A DNA stretch of 64,000 bases from Noviherbaspirillum sp. Root189 (GTDB lineage: Bacteria > Pseudomonadota > Gammaproteobacteria > Burkholderiales > Burkholderiaceae_D). The stretch spans positions 28,399 through 92,398 of the forward strand of contig NZ_LMHZ01000014.1 in assembly GCF_001428545.1 (NCBI RefSeq), read 5' to 3'. Shown here in pieces: positions 50,367-60,883 of the stretch. The notes under the pieces were generated by a model that did no database searches, was not told the DNA's origin, and was given only the letters and a program-made list of their open reading frames with translations. Made by a program: the position numbers and the translations under genes. Position 1 is the stretch's first letter. Each line of letters begins with the position of its first letter.

Positions 50367-52609
50367 AAAAAAATCAATCAGCAGAAACATTACAAGGTAC
50401 GGCGCGCATGCGCCGTGTTGGCGCAGCCGCATTGCTGCTGTGTGCAATGGCGGGCATGCCGAACGTGAACGCCCAGGATCCCTCCTCGAATCAGGCCACG
50501 CTGAATTTTGTCGGTGCCGATATCGAGTCGGTGGTCAAGGCCATCGGCCATTACACCCGCACCACTTTCATTATCGACCCACGGGTCAAGGGCACGATCA
50601 ACCTGGTCTCCGAGAAGCCGGTCACCAAGCCGCAAGCATTGCAGATGCTGGCCTCGTCGCTACGGCTGCAGGGCTTTGCGATGGTAAGCAGCGGCGGCGT
50701 CACCAAGGTGGTGCCGGAAGCGGATGCCAAGCTGCAGGCCGGGCCGATACAGGCGGGAGAAGTGCGTGGCGACCAGATCGCAACGCAGATCTTCCGTCTC
50801 AACTATGAATCCGCACCCAACCTGGTGCAGGTGCTGCGCCCGCTGATTTCGCCGAACAACACGATCAACGTCAATCCCGGCAATAACAGCATCGTCATCA
50901 CCGACTATGCGGACAACCTCAAGCGTCTTGGCCGCATCATCGCCGCGCTCGATTCTCCGGCGGTCGGCGACCTTGATGTGGTGCCTGTCAAATACGCGGT
51001 CGCCACCGACATTGCGGTACTCGCCAACCGCTTGCTCGAACAGGGCGGCGCGGTCGCCGGTGGCGATGCGGGACGTGTCACGGTGCTGGCGGATTCCCGG
51101 ACCAATTCGGTCATCATCCGTGCGCCTTCCGTGGCGCGCGCCAATCTTGCCAAGTCGCTGATCGCCAAACTCGACCAGCAGACCTCGCAGCCGGGTAACG
51201 TCCACGTGGTGTACCTGCGCAATGCCGATGCGGTCCGGCTCGCACAAACCTTGCGTGCGGTGGTCGCGTCCGATCCGTCGGCCCAGGCCAACAATACCGC
51301 AGGCACCCAACAACAACCGCAGCAGCCGCAAGTGACCTCGCCAGGCCAGCAGGCCCAGCTCGGACAGGGCGCACTGAACCAGGGCCAGCAGACTCCCGCC
51401 GCGTTGCCAACCGGCGGCGCGGGCGGATTCATTCAAGCCGACCCGGCCACCAATGCCTTGATCATTACCGCCAGTGAAGCGGTGTATCGCAACCTGCGCG
51501 CAGTGATCGACCAGCTCGATGCACGCCGCGCGCAGATTTACGTGGAATCGCTCATAGTCGAAGTAACTGCCGACCGCGCGGCCGAGTTCGGCATCCAGTG
51601 GGCCGGTCTATCCGGCGATGCCACCAGCCGCTATCGTGTCGGCGGCGCGACCGGATTCACCACGGCGGGCGGTGGCAACAACCTGATCAGCCAGGCCGTT
51701 GCCAATGCGACCACAGGTAATCCGCTGCCGCCTGGTAACGGTCTGAACCTCGGCATTTTCCGCCAGGTCGGCGGTTCGCTGACGCTGGGTGCGCTGGCAC
51801 GCGCGCTCGAATCCGAAGGCAACGCCAATATCCTGTCAATGCCTAACCTGATCACGCTGGATAACGAGGAGGCCCGTATCATCGTCGGCCAGAACGTGCC
51901 TTTCGTGACCGGTCAGTTCACCACCGCCGCATCCGGCGGTGCGGCCGGCGTCAACCCGTTCCAGACCATCGAACGCAAGGACGTCGGCCTGTCGCTGCGC
52001 GTGCGTCCGCAAGTGTCCGAAGGCGGCACGGTCAAGATGGCGATTTATCAAGAGACATCGAACATCCAGCCGACCAGCAACGCTTCCGACATCATCACCA
52101 ACAAGCGCTCAATTGAAACCAATGTGCTGGTCGACGATGGCCAGATCATCGTGCTAGGCGGCCTGATCGAAGACCGTGTTACCGATGGCAACGAACAGGT
52201 GCCGGTGCTCGGCGATATCCCGGTGGTTGGCAATCTGTTCAAATATCGCAGCCGCAATGGCCGGAAAACCAACCTGATGGTATTCCTGAAGCCCACGGTC
52301 TTGCGCAGTAACGAACAAAGCATGAGCGTGACCGGCGACCGCTATGAATACATACGGAACGTCCAGGGAAATTCGCAGTCCACTGATTCTCTCCTGCTGC
52401 GTGACATGACGACACCGGTTGCGCCTCCGCTCCAGAATGGACGGCCGGTCGGTGGCGATTTCGTCAACGTCGATCCACGCACCCCGGCGGCAACCACGCC
52501 ACCTGCAGGCACCGTGGACAACCCGCCGCCGCTTGCCCCTGGGCCAGCCCCTGCGGTACCGCCCGTACCGGATGCGGGAATGCCGCAGCGCACCCCCAAC
52601 CCCAAATGA
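50363..52609 (+). CDS. gspD: Type II secretion outer-membrane secretin GspD
   Basis: A 748-residue secretin. The signal peptide ends near residue 38 ([16 protein letters not shown]). The N0 domain starts [32 protein letters not shown], followed by N1-N3 ([19 protein letters not shown] and the Gln-rich N3 linker with [20 protein letters not shown]), and the secretin core from about 460 to 680 ([61 protein letters not shown]). A Pro-rich tail ends the protein. It forms the outer-membrane channel. Its long Q/P-rich N3 insert is typical of Burkholderiales secretins. Confidence 0.95.
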   Translation: MKKNQSAETLQGTARMRRVGAAALLLCAMAGMPNVNAQDPSSNQATLNFVGADIESVVKAIGHYTRTTFIIDPRVKGTINLVSEKPVTKPQALQMLASSLRLQGFAMVSSGGVTKVVPEADAKLQAGPIQAGEVRGDQIATQIFRLNYESAPNLVQVLRPLISPNNTINVNPGNNSIVITDYADNLKRLGRIIAALDSPAVGDLDVVPVKYAVATDIAVLANRLLEQGGAVAGGDAGRVTVLADSRTNSVIIRAPSVARANLAKSLIAKLDQQTSQPGNVHVVYLRNADAVRLAQTLRAVVASDPSAQANNTAGTQQQPQQPQVTSPGQQAQLGQGALNQGQQTPAALPTGGAGGFIQADPATNALIITASEAVYRNLRAVIDQLDARRAQIYVESLIVEVTADRAAEFGIQWAGLSGDATSRYRVGGATGFTTAGGGNNLISQAVANATTGNPLPPGNGLNLGIFRQVGGSLTLGALARALESEGNANILSMPNLITLDNEEARIIVGQNVPFVTGQFTTAASGGAAGVNPFQTIERKDVGLSLRVRPQVSEGGTVKMAIYQETSNIQPTSNASDIITNKRSIETNVLVDDGQIIVLGGLIEDRVTDGNEQVPVLGDIPVVGNLFKYRSRNGRKTNLMVFLKPTVLRSNEQSMSVTGDRYEYIRNVQGNSQSTDSLLLRDMTTPVAPPLQNGRPVGGDFVNVDPRTPAATTPPAGTVDNPPPLAPGPAPAVPPVPDAGMPQRTPNPK

Positions 52610-52625
52610 AAGTAGGACAGTAGTA

Positions 52626-54065
52626 ATGAGCACAATCCTGACCGACGCCCGCCTTCTCCCGTACGCTTTCGCACGCGATCATGCACTGCTCGCGCGGCGC
52701 AGCGAGACGGCCGGCAATGCAGTTGAAGTGTGGGTGTCGGAGGCGACCGTGCCCTCGGCGATCGCCGAGGTCAGCCGCCGTTTCGGCCGGGTCAAGCTGA
52801 AGTCGCTTTCGCGCGAAGACCTTGAAACCGCCATTGCCAAAGCGTATGCCGGTTCCGGCAACGATGCCGCACAAGTGGTCGATGAAGTCGAATCCGACCT
52901 CGACCTCGCCAAGCTGATGCTGGACATGCCGGCCATCGAAGACTTGCTGGAATCCGCCGACGACGCGCCGGTGATCCGCATGATCAATGCGCTGCTGACC
53001 CAGGCGTTGCGCGAAGAAGCGTCGGATATCCATATCGAACCGTTCGAGCAGGTGTCGGTCGTGCGCTTCCGCGTCGACGGCGCCTTGCGCGACATCGTGC
53101 GGCCGAAGAAAGCGATACATGCTTCGCTGATTTCGCGTATCAAGATCATGGCCCAGCTCGACATCGCGGAAAAACGCTTGCCGCAGGACGGACGCATTAC
53201 CCTGCGCGTCGGCGGCAAACCGGTCGACGTGCGGGTCTCGACATTGCCCACCGGCCACGGCGAACGCGCCGTGCTGCGTCTGCTCGACAAGGAAGGTGGC
53301 CGCATGGACCTGAGCCATCTGGGCATGAGTCCCGATGTGCAACAGCAGTTCGACAACCTGATTAGCCAGCCACACGGCATTGTGCTGGTGACCGGCCCGA
53401 CCGGTTCCGGTAAAACCACGACACTGTACGCAGCGCTGACGCGCCTGAACGCTCCGGCCACCAATATCCTCACGGTCGAGGATCCGATCGAATACGAATT
53501 GCCCGGCGTCGGACAGACCCAGGTCAATGCACGTATCGACATGACCTTCGCCAAGGCGCTGCGCGCGATCCTGCGTCAGGATCCGGACATCATCATGATC
53601 GGTGAGATCCGCGACCTCGAAACCGCGCAGATCGCGGTGCAGGCTTCGCTCACCGGTCACCTCGTATTGGCCACCCTGCACACCAACGATTCCGCGTCCG
53701 CCGTCACCCGTCTGCTCGACATGGGTATTGAGCCCTTCCTGCTGTCGTCGTCGCTGCTGGGTGTGGTTGCGCAACGCCTGGTGCGCAAGCTCTGTCCTGT
53801 CTGCAAACGCAACGACGGCCATGAGTGGCATGCGGTCGGCTGCGACAAGTGCGGCCATACCGGCTACCAGGGACGTGTCGGTATCTATGAATTGCTCACC
53901 ACCACCGACGAAATCCGCAAGCAGATCCACGACCGCGCCTCGGAAGCCGAGATCCGCGTCACCGCCCAGCGCGATGGCATGAAGACCATGCGTGAAGACG
54001 GCGAGCGCTGGCTGGCCGACGGGACCACCACGCCGGCCGAGTTGCTGCGTGTGGCGAAGGAATGA
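52626..54065 (+). CDS. gspE: Type II secretion ATPase GspE
   Basis: A 479-residue AAA-type secretion ATPase. The N-terminal domain binds GspL (residues 1-130). Walker [11 protein letters not shown] lies about residue 258, the Asp box is [20 protein letters not shown], Walker [17 protein letters not shown], and the His box [19 protein letters not shown]. The zinc element is CPVC (about residue 391) followed after only 12 residues by CDKC, shorter than the roughly 29-residue loop of classical GspE. It energises pseudopilus assembly. gspF follows 57 bases later. Confidence 0.94.
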   Translation: MSTILTDARLLPYAFARDHALLARRSETAGNAVEVWVSEATVPSAIAEVSRRFGRVKLKSLSREDLETAIAKAYAGSGNDAAQVVDEVESDLDLAKLMLDMPAIEDLLESADDAPVIRMINALLTQALREEASDIHIEPFEQVSVVRFRVDGALRDIVRPKKAIHASLISRIKIMAQLDIAEKRLPQDGRITLRVGGKPVDVRVSTLPTGHGERAVLRLLDKEGGRMDLSHLGMSPDVQQQFDNLISQPHGIVLVTGPTGSGKTTTLYAALTRLNAPATNILTVEDPIEYELPGVGQTQVNARIDMTFAKALRAILRQDPDIIMIGEIRDLETAQIAVQASLTGHLVLATLHTNDSASAVTRLLDMGIEPFLLSSSLLGVVAQRLVRKLCPVCKRNDGHEWHAVGCDKCGHTGYQGRVGIYELLTTTDEIRKQIHDRASEAEIRVTAQRDGMKTMREDGERWLADGTTTPAELLRVAKE

Positions 54066-54122
54066 ACCCATGCCGCCCAACGACCGGCATGCACGACTGA
54101 TTTGATGGAAGCCTGAACCACC

Positions 54123-55343
54123 ATGCCCGCATTTCGCTACGAAGCCGTCGACGCCGCCGGCGCAACCAGGAAAGGCGTTGTCAATGCCGATAGTGCGCGC
54201 GCCGCACGATCGGACTTGCGTGCGCAGGGCCTGGTGCCCATTCTGGTCGATGCGATCGCAGCCCAGGTCGATGAACTCGGCCAGACCCGCAGCCGCGCCT
54301 TCGGCGACAAACTCTCGACCACTGAGCTGGCCTTGTTCACACGACAGCTGGCCAGCCTGCTGGAAGCCAGCCTGCCGCTGGAACAGGCGTTCACCGCGTT
54401 GCTGGAGCAGGCCGAGCGTCCCTATGTGCGTGACCTGATTGCATCGATTCGCTCCGAACTGATGGGCGGATCCTCCCTGTCCGACGCGCTGTCGCGCCAT
54501 CCGCGCGATTTCGCCGATATCTATCGTGCGCTGGTTGCTTCTGGCGAACAGATCGGTCAGCTGTCGCGTGTGCTGTCCCGCCTTGCCGATTACATCGAGC
54601 GCCGTAATTCGCTGGTACAAAAGGTCAGGCTGGCATTCACCTATCCGGCTATCGTTACCGTGGTTGCGTTTGCCATCGTGATCTTCCTGCTTGCCTATGT
54701 GGTGCCGCAGATCGTCTCGGTGTTCGCCAATACCAAGCAAAAGTTGCCCTTGCTGACCGTCATCATGCTGGCGATCTCCGATTTTGTGCGCAGCTACGGC
54801 TGGATCGTCGCATTGCTTGCAGTCGGCGGCTTCCTGTTATGGCGGCGCGCGCTGAAAAATCCCGACATCAAATTCCGCTGGCATCGATGGCTACTGACCG
54901 CGCCGCTCTACGGCAAGTTCGAGCGCAGCCTCAATACCGCCCGTTTTGCCAGCACGCTGGCGATTACGACCGGGTCCGGCGTGCCTATCCTGCGTGCGCT
55001 GCAGACCAGCCGCGATACCTTGTCGAACGTCGCCATGCGCGAACAGGTGGAAGAGGCCACCACCAGCGTACGTGAAGGCGTAGGCCTGGCGCGTGCGTTG
55101 TCAGCGCACAAGCATTTTCCACCCATGCTGATCCACATGATCCGTGCCGGCGAAGTGACCGGCGAGCTGCCGGCCATGCTGGAACGCGCATCGAATGCGC
55201 AGGAAGCCGATCTGGAACGCCGGGCGCTGACGATTGCCGGCTTGCTGGAGCCGGCGCTGATTCTGGTGATGGGCGTGGTGGTGCTGCTGATCGTGCTGGC
55301 GGTGCTGATGCCGATTATCGAGATCAACCAGCTGGTGCGTTGA
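54123..55343 (+). CDS. gspF: Type II secretion platform protein GspF
   Basis: A 406-residue polytopic inner-membrane protein. The N-terminal FRYEAVDAAGATRKGVVNADSARAARSDLRAQGLVPI precedes two GspF/PilC repeats (TTELALFTRQLASLLEASLPLEQAFTALLEQ and RFASTLAITTGSGVPILRALQTSR). Three membrane segments are clear (IVTVVAFAIVIFLLAYVVPQI, WIVALLAVGGFLL, ALILVMGVVVLLIVLAVLMPI). It anchors GspE and the pseudopilus. Confidence 0.94.
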   Translation: MPAFRYEAVDAAGATRKGVVNADSARAARSDLRAQGLVPILVDAIAAQVDELGQTRSRAFGDKLSTTELALFTRQLASLLEASLPLEQAFTALLEQAERPYVRDLIASIRSELMGGSSLSDALSRHPRDFADIYRALVASGEQIGQLSRVLSRLADYIERRNSLVQKVRLAFTYPAIVTVVAFAIVIFLLAYVVPQIVSVFANTKQKLPLLTVIMLAISDFVRSYGWIVALLAVGGFLLWRRALKNPDIKFRWHRWLLTAPLYGKFERSLNTARFASTLAITTGSGVPILRALQTSRDTLSNVAMREQVEEATTSVREGVGLARALSAHKHFPPMLIHMIRAGEVTGELPAMLERASNAQEADLERRALTIAGLLEPALILVMGVVVLLIVLAVLMPIIEINQLVR

Positions 55344-55416
55344 AGGCGAATGCCAGAACCACCGGTGTGAGGAATTCCGGGAGGAATACAACTATGAAAA
55401 AGAATAAAGGATCGAG

Positions 55417-56298
55417 ATGAAGCGCTTGCCGCTCGCCGTGAGCTTCGTATTGTTCGTTTTGTTGTGCGCCTCGATTGCGTACTGGGGAATGCAGCTCTTC
55501 AAACCGCCGCTGCGCCCGGTCGCCGCGCCGCCCAGAGCTGCTGCCCCGGAAATCCGGCCCGACGCCGCCACGGCATTATTTGGTGGCCGTGCCGCACCGG
55601 CGCAGGCCGCCAGCAATTATCAGCTGCGCGGTGTAATCTTTTCCGGCAATGCACGTGACAGCATCGCCATCCTGAGTGCCGATGGCAAGCCGCCGCAAGC
55701 GGTACGAGTCGATATGGAGATATTGCCGGGCGTAACCGTCAAGGAAGTCCACCGTGGTTATGTGCTGCTTTCGGACAATGGCGCTACCAAGCGCGTCGAG
55801 TTGCCGGAAGATGCGAAAAGCGGAGGCGTCACTGCGGCACCGGTTCCTACTGCGCCGGCCGTGCCCGCCATGCCAAGTCAGCCGGGCCGCAACTTTCCTG
55901 CGCCGGCACGCCCACCGGCAGCCACGCCACAGCAACAGCAGCAGCCGGCGGTGCCGAATAACACCACGCAGCCGGCACGGCCCGCGCCGCCTAATGCTGC
56001 TCTTGGGGCGCCTCAGGTTGGCATACCGCAACCGGCGACACCTGCCACCGGAGTGCCTGCGACGCCGGTACCAGGCGCGGCTGGCCAGCCAACCACTGCG
56101 CCGCCAACCGTTGTTGTCAACCCGCCGGCGGGTACGCCATCTGCCGGGCAATCCGTTGGCGGTGGTGTGCCGCTCCCGAATACGCCGCAAGTGCCTAACG
56201 TGCCGAATGCAGTCAACATGGCACCGAGTCCGGTTCCTGGCGGGCCACCAGCAAGCGGCAGCACGGCGCCTGGTGAGCCGCCACTGCAAAGTCGTTAG
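55417..56298 (+). CDS. gspC: Type II secretion protein GspC
   Basis: A 293-residue protein. One membrane helix (LAVSFVLFVLLCASIAYWGMQLF) is followed by the homology-region (HR) domain about 55-135 (NYQLRGVIFSGNARDSIAILSADGKPP, VTVKEVHRGYVLLSDNGATKRVELP), which contacts the GspD N0 domain. The C-terminal half is a Pro/Ala/Gln-rich tail without a PDZ domain, unlike classical GspC. Here it ends the operon instead of starting it. No gspO follows; prepilin peptidase must be encoded elsewhere. Confidence 0.87.
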   Translation: MKRLPLAVSFVLFVLLCASIAYWGMQLFKPPLRPVAAPPRAAAPEIRPDAATALFGGRAAPAQAASNYQLRGVIFSGNARDSIAILSADGKPPQAVRVDMEILPGVTVKEVHRGYVLLSDNGATKRVELPEDAKSGGVTAAPVPTAPAVPAMPSQPGRNFPAPARPPAATPQQQQQPAVPNNTTQPARPAPPNAALGAPQVGIPQPATPATGVPATPVPGAAGQPTTAPPTVVVNPPAGTPSAGQSVGGGVPLPNTPQVPNVPNAVNMAPSPVPGGPPASGSTAPGEPPLQSR

Positions 56299-56568
56299 GG
56301 CAAATTTCTGCGGATCGCCGATTTGGCAAATGTCGAATTGGTGAGCGGAAAAGCTGATCGGTTTGGCGTGCAGACATGGCACCGGCCAGTTGTCGATCCA
56401 ATTTTATAAATCAAGTGTAGGGAGATGGGGGAGCGTGACGGTGCCTTTTTCGTACGGCATCAACGCACAGGCATCGACGCATAGGCCTCACTGATGCGGA
56501 TCAGGGCAGGCTGGATACGGTGTGTATCGAGTCTGCCTGCGTCGTGGTAACTTCCAGCAAAGGCGGCG

Positions 56569-56766
56569 TTAATCTGCGCCGGTCTTGCCGAGCACCTTGC
56601 TCAGCAGTTTCTCTGTGACCGATCCCCCCGGTTGCTTGCTCTCCGGAGATTGCGCCGCTTTCTGTTTAACGCCGGCCACCACCACATTGCGGCCTTTCAG
56701 TGGCCGCTGCGATGGCTCGACGCGTATGGTCATCTTCTGACGTTTTGCCAGGGCCTTGTTCGCCAT
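56569..56766 (-). CDS. Small basic hypothetical protein
   Basis: A 65-residue basic protein (Lys/Arg-rich: KALAKRQKMTIRVEPSQRPLKGRNVVVAGVKQK). A strong purine-rich ribosome site (AAAGGAAAGG) lies upstream of ATG 56766, and it starts 17 bases after the hslU stop on the same strand, so it is probably the third gene of an hslVU transcript. No family recognised. It could be nucleic-acid-binding; that is only a guess from charge. Confidence 0.5.
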   Translation of the reverse strand: MANKALAKRQKMTIRVEPSQRPLKGRNVVVAGVKQKAAQSPESKQPGGSVTEKLLSKVLGKTGAD

Positions 56767-56783
56767 GCCGGAGGACCTTTCCT

Positions 56784-58133
56784 TTACAGGACGTAGCGCG
56801 ACAGGTCTTCGTTGACCGCGAGGGCGCCAAGTTTATCGTCAACATATGCAGCATCGATGGACACCGTCTTGCCGGACGATTCGCTCGCCGTGAACGACAT
56901 TTCTTCCAGCAGCTTTTCCATGACCGTGTACAGCCGGCGTGCGCCGATGTTCTCGGTTTTTTCATTGACTGAAAACGCGATTTCGGCCAGACGCTGAATG
57001 CCCTCGGGCGCAAACTCGATCTTGACGCCTTCGGTGGCGAGCAGCGCTTCGTATTGGCGCGTCAGGCAGGCATCGGTACTGGTCAGGATACGTTCAAAGT
57101 CGGCGATGGCCAGCGACTCCAGTTCGACACGGATAGGAAAACGCCCCTGAAGCTCGGGAATCAAGTCTGAGGGCTTGGCCAGATGGAAGGCACCCGAGGC
57201 GATGAACAGGATGTGATCGGTCCGGATCATGCCGTACTTGGTATTGACGGTCGTGCCTTCGACCAGCGGCAGCAAGTCGCGCTGCACGCCGGCACGCGAG
57301 ACATCGGCACCGCCGACTTCCGAACGGGTCGCAATCTTGTCGATTTCATCGAGGAAAACAATGCCGTTCTGCTCGACGTTGGCAATAGCCTTCTGCTTGA
57401 GTTCGTCTTCATTGACCAGCTTTGCGGCTTCCTCGTCGATCAGGATCTTCATCGCATCCTTGATCTTCATTTTGCGCTTCTTCTTGCGGCCGCCGCCAAT
57501 TCCCGAGAACATCGACTTGATCTGCTCGGTCATTTCTTCCATGCCGGGAGGTGCCATGATTTCCATGTGCGGCGCCGCTTCTGCGACATCGATCTCCACT
57601 TCACGATCATCCAGCGCACCTTCACGCAGGCGCTTGAGGAAAGTCTGGCGGGTGCTGTTGCTACCAGCACCACTCTCGCTATCGCTCGTGCTTGGCGTGG
57701 AGCTGAAACCGAAATCGCGTGCCGGCGGCACAAGGATATCGAGCACGCGTTCTTCCGCTGCATCCTCGGCACGGGTGCGCACCTTGCGCATTTCCGACTC
57801 GCGGGTCTGCTTGATGCCGATATCGATCAGGTCCCGGATGATGGTGTCGACGTCGCGGCCGACATAACCGACTTCGGTAAACTTGGTCGCCTCAATCTTG
57901 ATGAAGGGCGCATCCGCCAGCTTGGCCAGGCGACGTGCAATCTCGGTCTTACCCACGCCGGTCGGGCCGATCATCAGAATGTTCTTCGGAGTGATTTCGT
58001 GGCGCAGCGGATCGGCGACCTGCTGGCGGCGCCAGCGGTTACGCAGCGCGATGGCGACTGCGCGCTTGGCGCGCGACTGGCCGACAACGTGCTTGTCGAG
58101 TTCGGAAACGATCTCTTGGGGTGTCATGTTCAT
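56784..58133 (-). CDS. hslU: HslU, ATPase subunit of HslUV protease
   Basis: A 449-residue AAA+ unfoldase. Walker [16 protein letters not shown] starts at residue 56, Walker B is [11 protein letters not shown], and sensor/arginine-finger parts include [25 protein letters not shown]. The intermediate (I) domain, about 110-245, carries a Ser/Gly-rich insert ([20 protein letters not shown]-like run). The C-terminus ends DLSRYVL, which docks in HslV. It unfolds substrates for the HslV chamber and follows hslV by 40 bases. Confidence 0.95.
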   Translation of the reverse strand: MNMTPQEIVSELDKHVVGQSRAKRAVAIALRNRWRRQQVADPLRHEITPKNILMIGPTGVGKTEIARRLAKLADAPFIKIEATKFTEVGYVGRDVDTIIRDLIDIGIKQTRESEMRKVRTRAEDAAEERVLDILVPPARDFGFSSTPSTSDSESGAGSNSTRQTFLKRLREGALDDREVEIDVAEAAPHMEIMAPPGMEEMTEQIKSMFSGIGGGRKKKRKMKIKDAMKILIDEEAAKLVNEDELKQKAIANVEQNGIVFLDEIDKIATRSEVGGADVSRAGVQRDLLPLVEGTTVNTKYGMIRTDHILFIASGAFHLAKPSDLIPELQGRFPIRVELESLAIADFERILTSTDACLTRQYEALLATEGVKIEFAPEGIQRLAEIAFSVNEKTENIGARRLYTVMEKLLEEMSFTASESSGKTVSIDAAYVDDKLGALAVNEDLSRYVL

Positions 58134-58173
58134 GATAGGTATTAGGTATTCGCGAAGTGTCGACGTATTTGTA

Positions 58174-58710
58174 TCAGTCGAGAGTTTCGATGGTATGCGA
58201 CAGGTTGGTGTAGATGCAGAGTTCGCCCGCGATGGTCAGCGCTTTCTTTACAATCTCTGCTGGGGGCAGGTCGGTGTTTTCCTGCAGGGCTTTGGCGGCG
58301 GACTGCGCGTACACACCGCCCGAACCAATCGCGCCGATGCCACTTTCCGGTTCCAGTACATCGCCGTTGCCGGTAATGATCAGGGTTGCTTCACGATCGG
58401 CGACCAGCAGCATCGCTTCCAGACGTCGCAGGATGCGGTCGGTACGCCAGTCCTTCGCCAGTTCGACGGAAGCACGCAGCAGGTTGCCCTGGTGTTTTTC
58501 CAGCTTGGCTTCAAAACGCTCAATCAGCGTGAAGGCGTCGGCGGTGCCGCCAGCAAACCCCGCCAGGACTTTGCCCTGGTACAGCTTGCGTACCTTGCGG
58601 GCCGTGCCTTTCATGACGACGTTGCCAAGAGTCACCTGACCATCACCGCCAAGCGCGACGGTATTGCCGCGTCGCACTGAGAGGATGGTCGTGCCGTGAA
58701 ATTGTTCCAT
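58174..58710 (-). CDS. hslV: HslV, protease subunit of HslUV
   Basis: A 178-residue proteasome-related peptidase. After removal of MEQFHG the mature chain starts with the nucleophile Thr7 ([65 protein letters not shown], read in parts: TTILSVRRG and [15 protein letters not shown]). It forms double hexamer rings capped by HslU. A sigma-32-like promoter (58748-58775) lies just upstream, fitting heat-shock control. Confidence 0.95.
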   Translation of the reverse strand: MEQFHGTTILSVRRGNTVALGGDGQVTLGNVVMKGTARKVRKLYQGKVLAGFAGGTADAFTLIERFEAKLEKHQGNLLRASVELAKDWRTDRILRRLEAMLLVADREATLIITGNGDVLEPESGIGAIGSGGVYAQSAAKALQENTDLPPAEIVKKALTIAGELCIYTNLSHTIETLD

Positions 58711-58747
58711 GCTTGCCTCAAAGGAATCAGAGTCTGTAATTCATCGC

Positions 58748-58775
58748 AGATGAGGGCGGCACCGGTTAATACAAG
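58748..58775 (-). promoter_or_regulatory. Candidate sigma-32 (heat-shock) promoter of hslVU
   Basis: On the minus strand CTTGTAT (-35-like) is followed after 12-13 bases by CCCTCATCT (-10-like), near the heat-shock pattern CTTGAAA/CCCCATNT. It is placed 38-65 bases upstream of hslV. Confidence 0.4.
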
Positions 58776-58914
58776 TGTCGGTGACAATGCGTCCACATGC
58801 GGAACTGAACGAAGCCAGACAAAACGATAGTGCACGGTAGCGTGCGGCAGTACGGGATAACGGAAGGAAAGAGGCCGGTCTGGCGACGGAGCGAAGCCGT
58901 CTTTATATCACGCG

Positions 58915-60372
58915 TCAGTTCTTGCGCGGGACGATGCGGACGATGTCCTTGAGACCGATCACATTGAGTAGCGCATGAACCAGATGGTTGACATGGTGAA
59001 ACTCCAGCGCCTTGCCATTGCCGCAAAACGGACTGAGCCCCGTCAGCAGGCGGCCTGCCGCATTGAAATCGATCCTGTTCAGGCGTGAGCAGTCGATGAC
59101 GGCGGGATCATGGTCATCGGAATAGCTGGCGATGGCAACGATCAGGTCATCGATGCGTCCTTCGACCACCGGCGGCATCATGAAGCCTTCGGCCTTGGGA
59201 GCGGCCGCCGCCAGTTCGGCGGCGGCAGTCGTCACCTTGTTTTGGGGCGCGACGAAGGCGGGTGGCGAAACTTCGAAGGTCACGCAATAATCGATGCTGA
59301 TTTCTTCGAATTCCTTTTCGCGGTTCAGCAGGCGCAGCACTTCCAGCAGCAGTAGCCAGGCATCTTCAGTGTCGTCGCGACGACCGACTTCGACGATGCC
59401 ACGAATCTTGTCGGCCAGCTCCGACGCGCCGACCAGGATCAGGTCGTGTCCGGACTTTTGCAGCTTGTGCAGGATACCGAGCAGGAGGCCGCAGCCGGCG
59501 GCATCCACTTCTGTAACGCGTACGAATTCCAGGCGCAGGGTATGGAAGGTTTCGGCAAGTTTCTGGATGCGCTCGATCTGTTTGGCGCAGTTGGCGTCGA
59601 GTCGTGCGCTAAAGGGCACCATCGGCGTCGTGCCGGAAGCGTTTGCCTGCGGTGCGTCACATGACTCGGGACCGCTCCATGCAGGTGGCGAAGTCTCGAA
59701 CTTGCCAGCGAATTCAATCGCCAGATTTTCAAATTCCTGCTGCTTGCCATTGATCTGGTACAGATCCAGCAGCATCAGCCACGCGGTTTGCGTGACATTG
59801 CCGAGATCGTCGGCACCGATGGCGGCGAGCAGCATTTGTTCAACCACGACGGATTGGCCATTGGCGAACATGATGGCGGCTTCTTCAATAACAGCTTCCG
59901 CTTCCGATGTGGGAGTGGCAATGTTGCTGACCGCGGTCTGCCCATCAAGAAGAAACTCTGTCGTGCTGCCCATATCCGCGCTCAGCGGTTGCAAGGTCAA
60001 TGTAGGCTCGGCCGCCGGTCTGTGCGACGTTTCCCTGGCAAGTTTGGGCACTTCGGCCCGGTTTCCGGAGGGAGATGGGGTGATTGAATTTGAAGCAGGG
60101 GCGCTTGGCTTCGCAAGGGACGGTTTGACCTTTGGACCCAGCGTTGTCGCCACATTGACGAACTCGGAAGACATCTCCGATTCGATCGCATCAATCTTCA
60201 GTGCGGTCTGCAGCGCAGTTTGTGCATCTCGCTTGGCTGCCAGGGCCTTGGTATTTGCCCGATCTGCATCAGTGGCGGATCTGGAGGAGGGCTTCTTTGC
60301 GCGAGAAGCATCTTTCTCGGCAAGCTTTGCCGGCTGACGATCCTTCTTTCCAAAAAGCGAAAAAATACCCAC
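58915..60372 (-). CDS. Tandem helical/STAS-domain protein
   Basis: A 485-residue protein. A basic N-terminus (GIFSLFGKKDRQPAKLAEKDASRAKK) and Ser/Pro linker precede two similar units. Unit A is about 165-350: a helical stretch (EAAIMFANGQSVVVEQMLLAAIG, AWLMLLDLYQINGKQQEFENLAIEF, with TSPPAWSGPES), then a STAS-like sheet (LEFVRVTEVDAAGCGLLLGILHKLQKSGHDLILVGASELADKI). Unit B (DDTEDAWLLLLEVLRLLNREKEFEEISIDYCVTFEVSPPAF, then FMMPPVVEGRIDDLIVAI, VIDCSRLNRIDFNAAGRLLTGL) repeats it. STAS domains transmit partner or nucleotide binding in signalling. No kinase or effector domain is seen. Neighbour of hslV in Burkholderiales. Confidence 0.72.
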   Translation of the reverse strand: MGIFSLFGKKDRQPAKLAEKDASRAKKPSSRSATDADRANTKALAAKRDAQTALQTALKIDAIESEMSSEFVNVATTLGPKVKPSLAKPSAPASNSITPSPSGNRAEVPKLARETSHRPAAEPTLTLQPLSADMGSTTEFLLDGQTAVSNIATPTSEAEAVIEEAAIMFANGQSVVVEQMLLAAIGADDLGNVTQTAWLMLLDLYQINGKQQEFENLAIEFAGKFETSPPAWSGPESCDAPQANASGTTPMVPFSARLDANCAKQIERIQKLAETFHTLRLEFVRVTEVDAAGCGLLLGILHKLQKSGHDLILVGASELADKIRGIVEVGRRDDTEDAWLLLLEVLRLLNREKEFEEISIDYCVTFEVSPPAFVAPQNKVTTAAAELAAAAPKAEGFMMPPVVEGRIDDLIVAIASYSDDHDPAVIDCSRLNRIDFNAAGRLLTGLSPFCGNGKALEFHHVNHLVHALLNVIGLKDIVRIVPRKN

Positions 60373-60883
60373 TGTGTTCCCAACTCAAAGTTGCCGGCCT
60401 TCTTCGCGATAGAAAAGAAGGAAAATACAATTGTATAAAGGTAACACATCCCTTGGCCAGGTTGTCATGCGGGAGACCGAAAACATGTTTTTTTGTTATG
60501 TTTCTGTGGTTTCCCGCTTGTGTCACGCTTCAACAGTGCTCAATTTCTCGTCATGCCTATTTCAAGCCCAACGGATATCAATCGATATCAACGGGTATGG
60601 TTGCGGTCGAACGTAACTAGGAGCGGATTTCATCGTCTGTACTGTCGCCTCGGTCCGCCTTGACGCGCAGGACGGCGTTGCTTGTCGCTTGTGTGGCCCG
60701 CCACACGGCACTTCGCGCGCCTTGTCCTGCACGCCATCCGCTCTAGCATTGTGAAAGGAGCAATCAGTGCTTTGCTGACTGGCATATTTGCCAATAACGT
60801 GGTCCCAAAAGCAAACAAGCGTACGAGGCTATGCGTCGTACGCTTGCGGCGTGGGAGGAAGGCCGGATGGCTCCGGCCCGAAC
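60373..60883. other. Intergenic region between the STAS protein and dksA genes
   Basis: About 510 bases without a supported gene. The stretch is less GC-rich than its surroundings (AT-rich runs near 60410-60500 and 60770-60820). It contains the dksA terminator at 60816-60846. Short frames here show no ribosome site or composition expected of genes. Confidence 0.55.
60816..60846 (-). terminator. Terminator of dksA
   Basis: CAAGCGTACGA and TCGTACGCTTG pair over 11 bp around a 9-base loop. On the minus strand TTTGCTTTT follows. It is 37 bases past the dksA stop. Confidence 0.8.

Noticed and set aside
52464-54740. Very long open frame on the minus strand (758 codons) opposite gspE/gspF
   Set aside because: It is antisense to strongly conserved genes; long antisense frames are expected in GC-rich coding DNA. 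Its composition (many Gln, His, Arg, Gly) is not protein-like.
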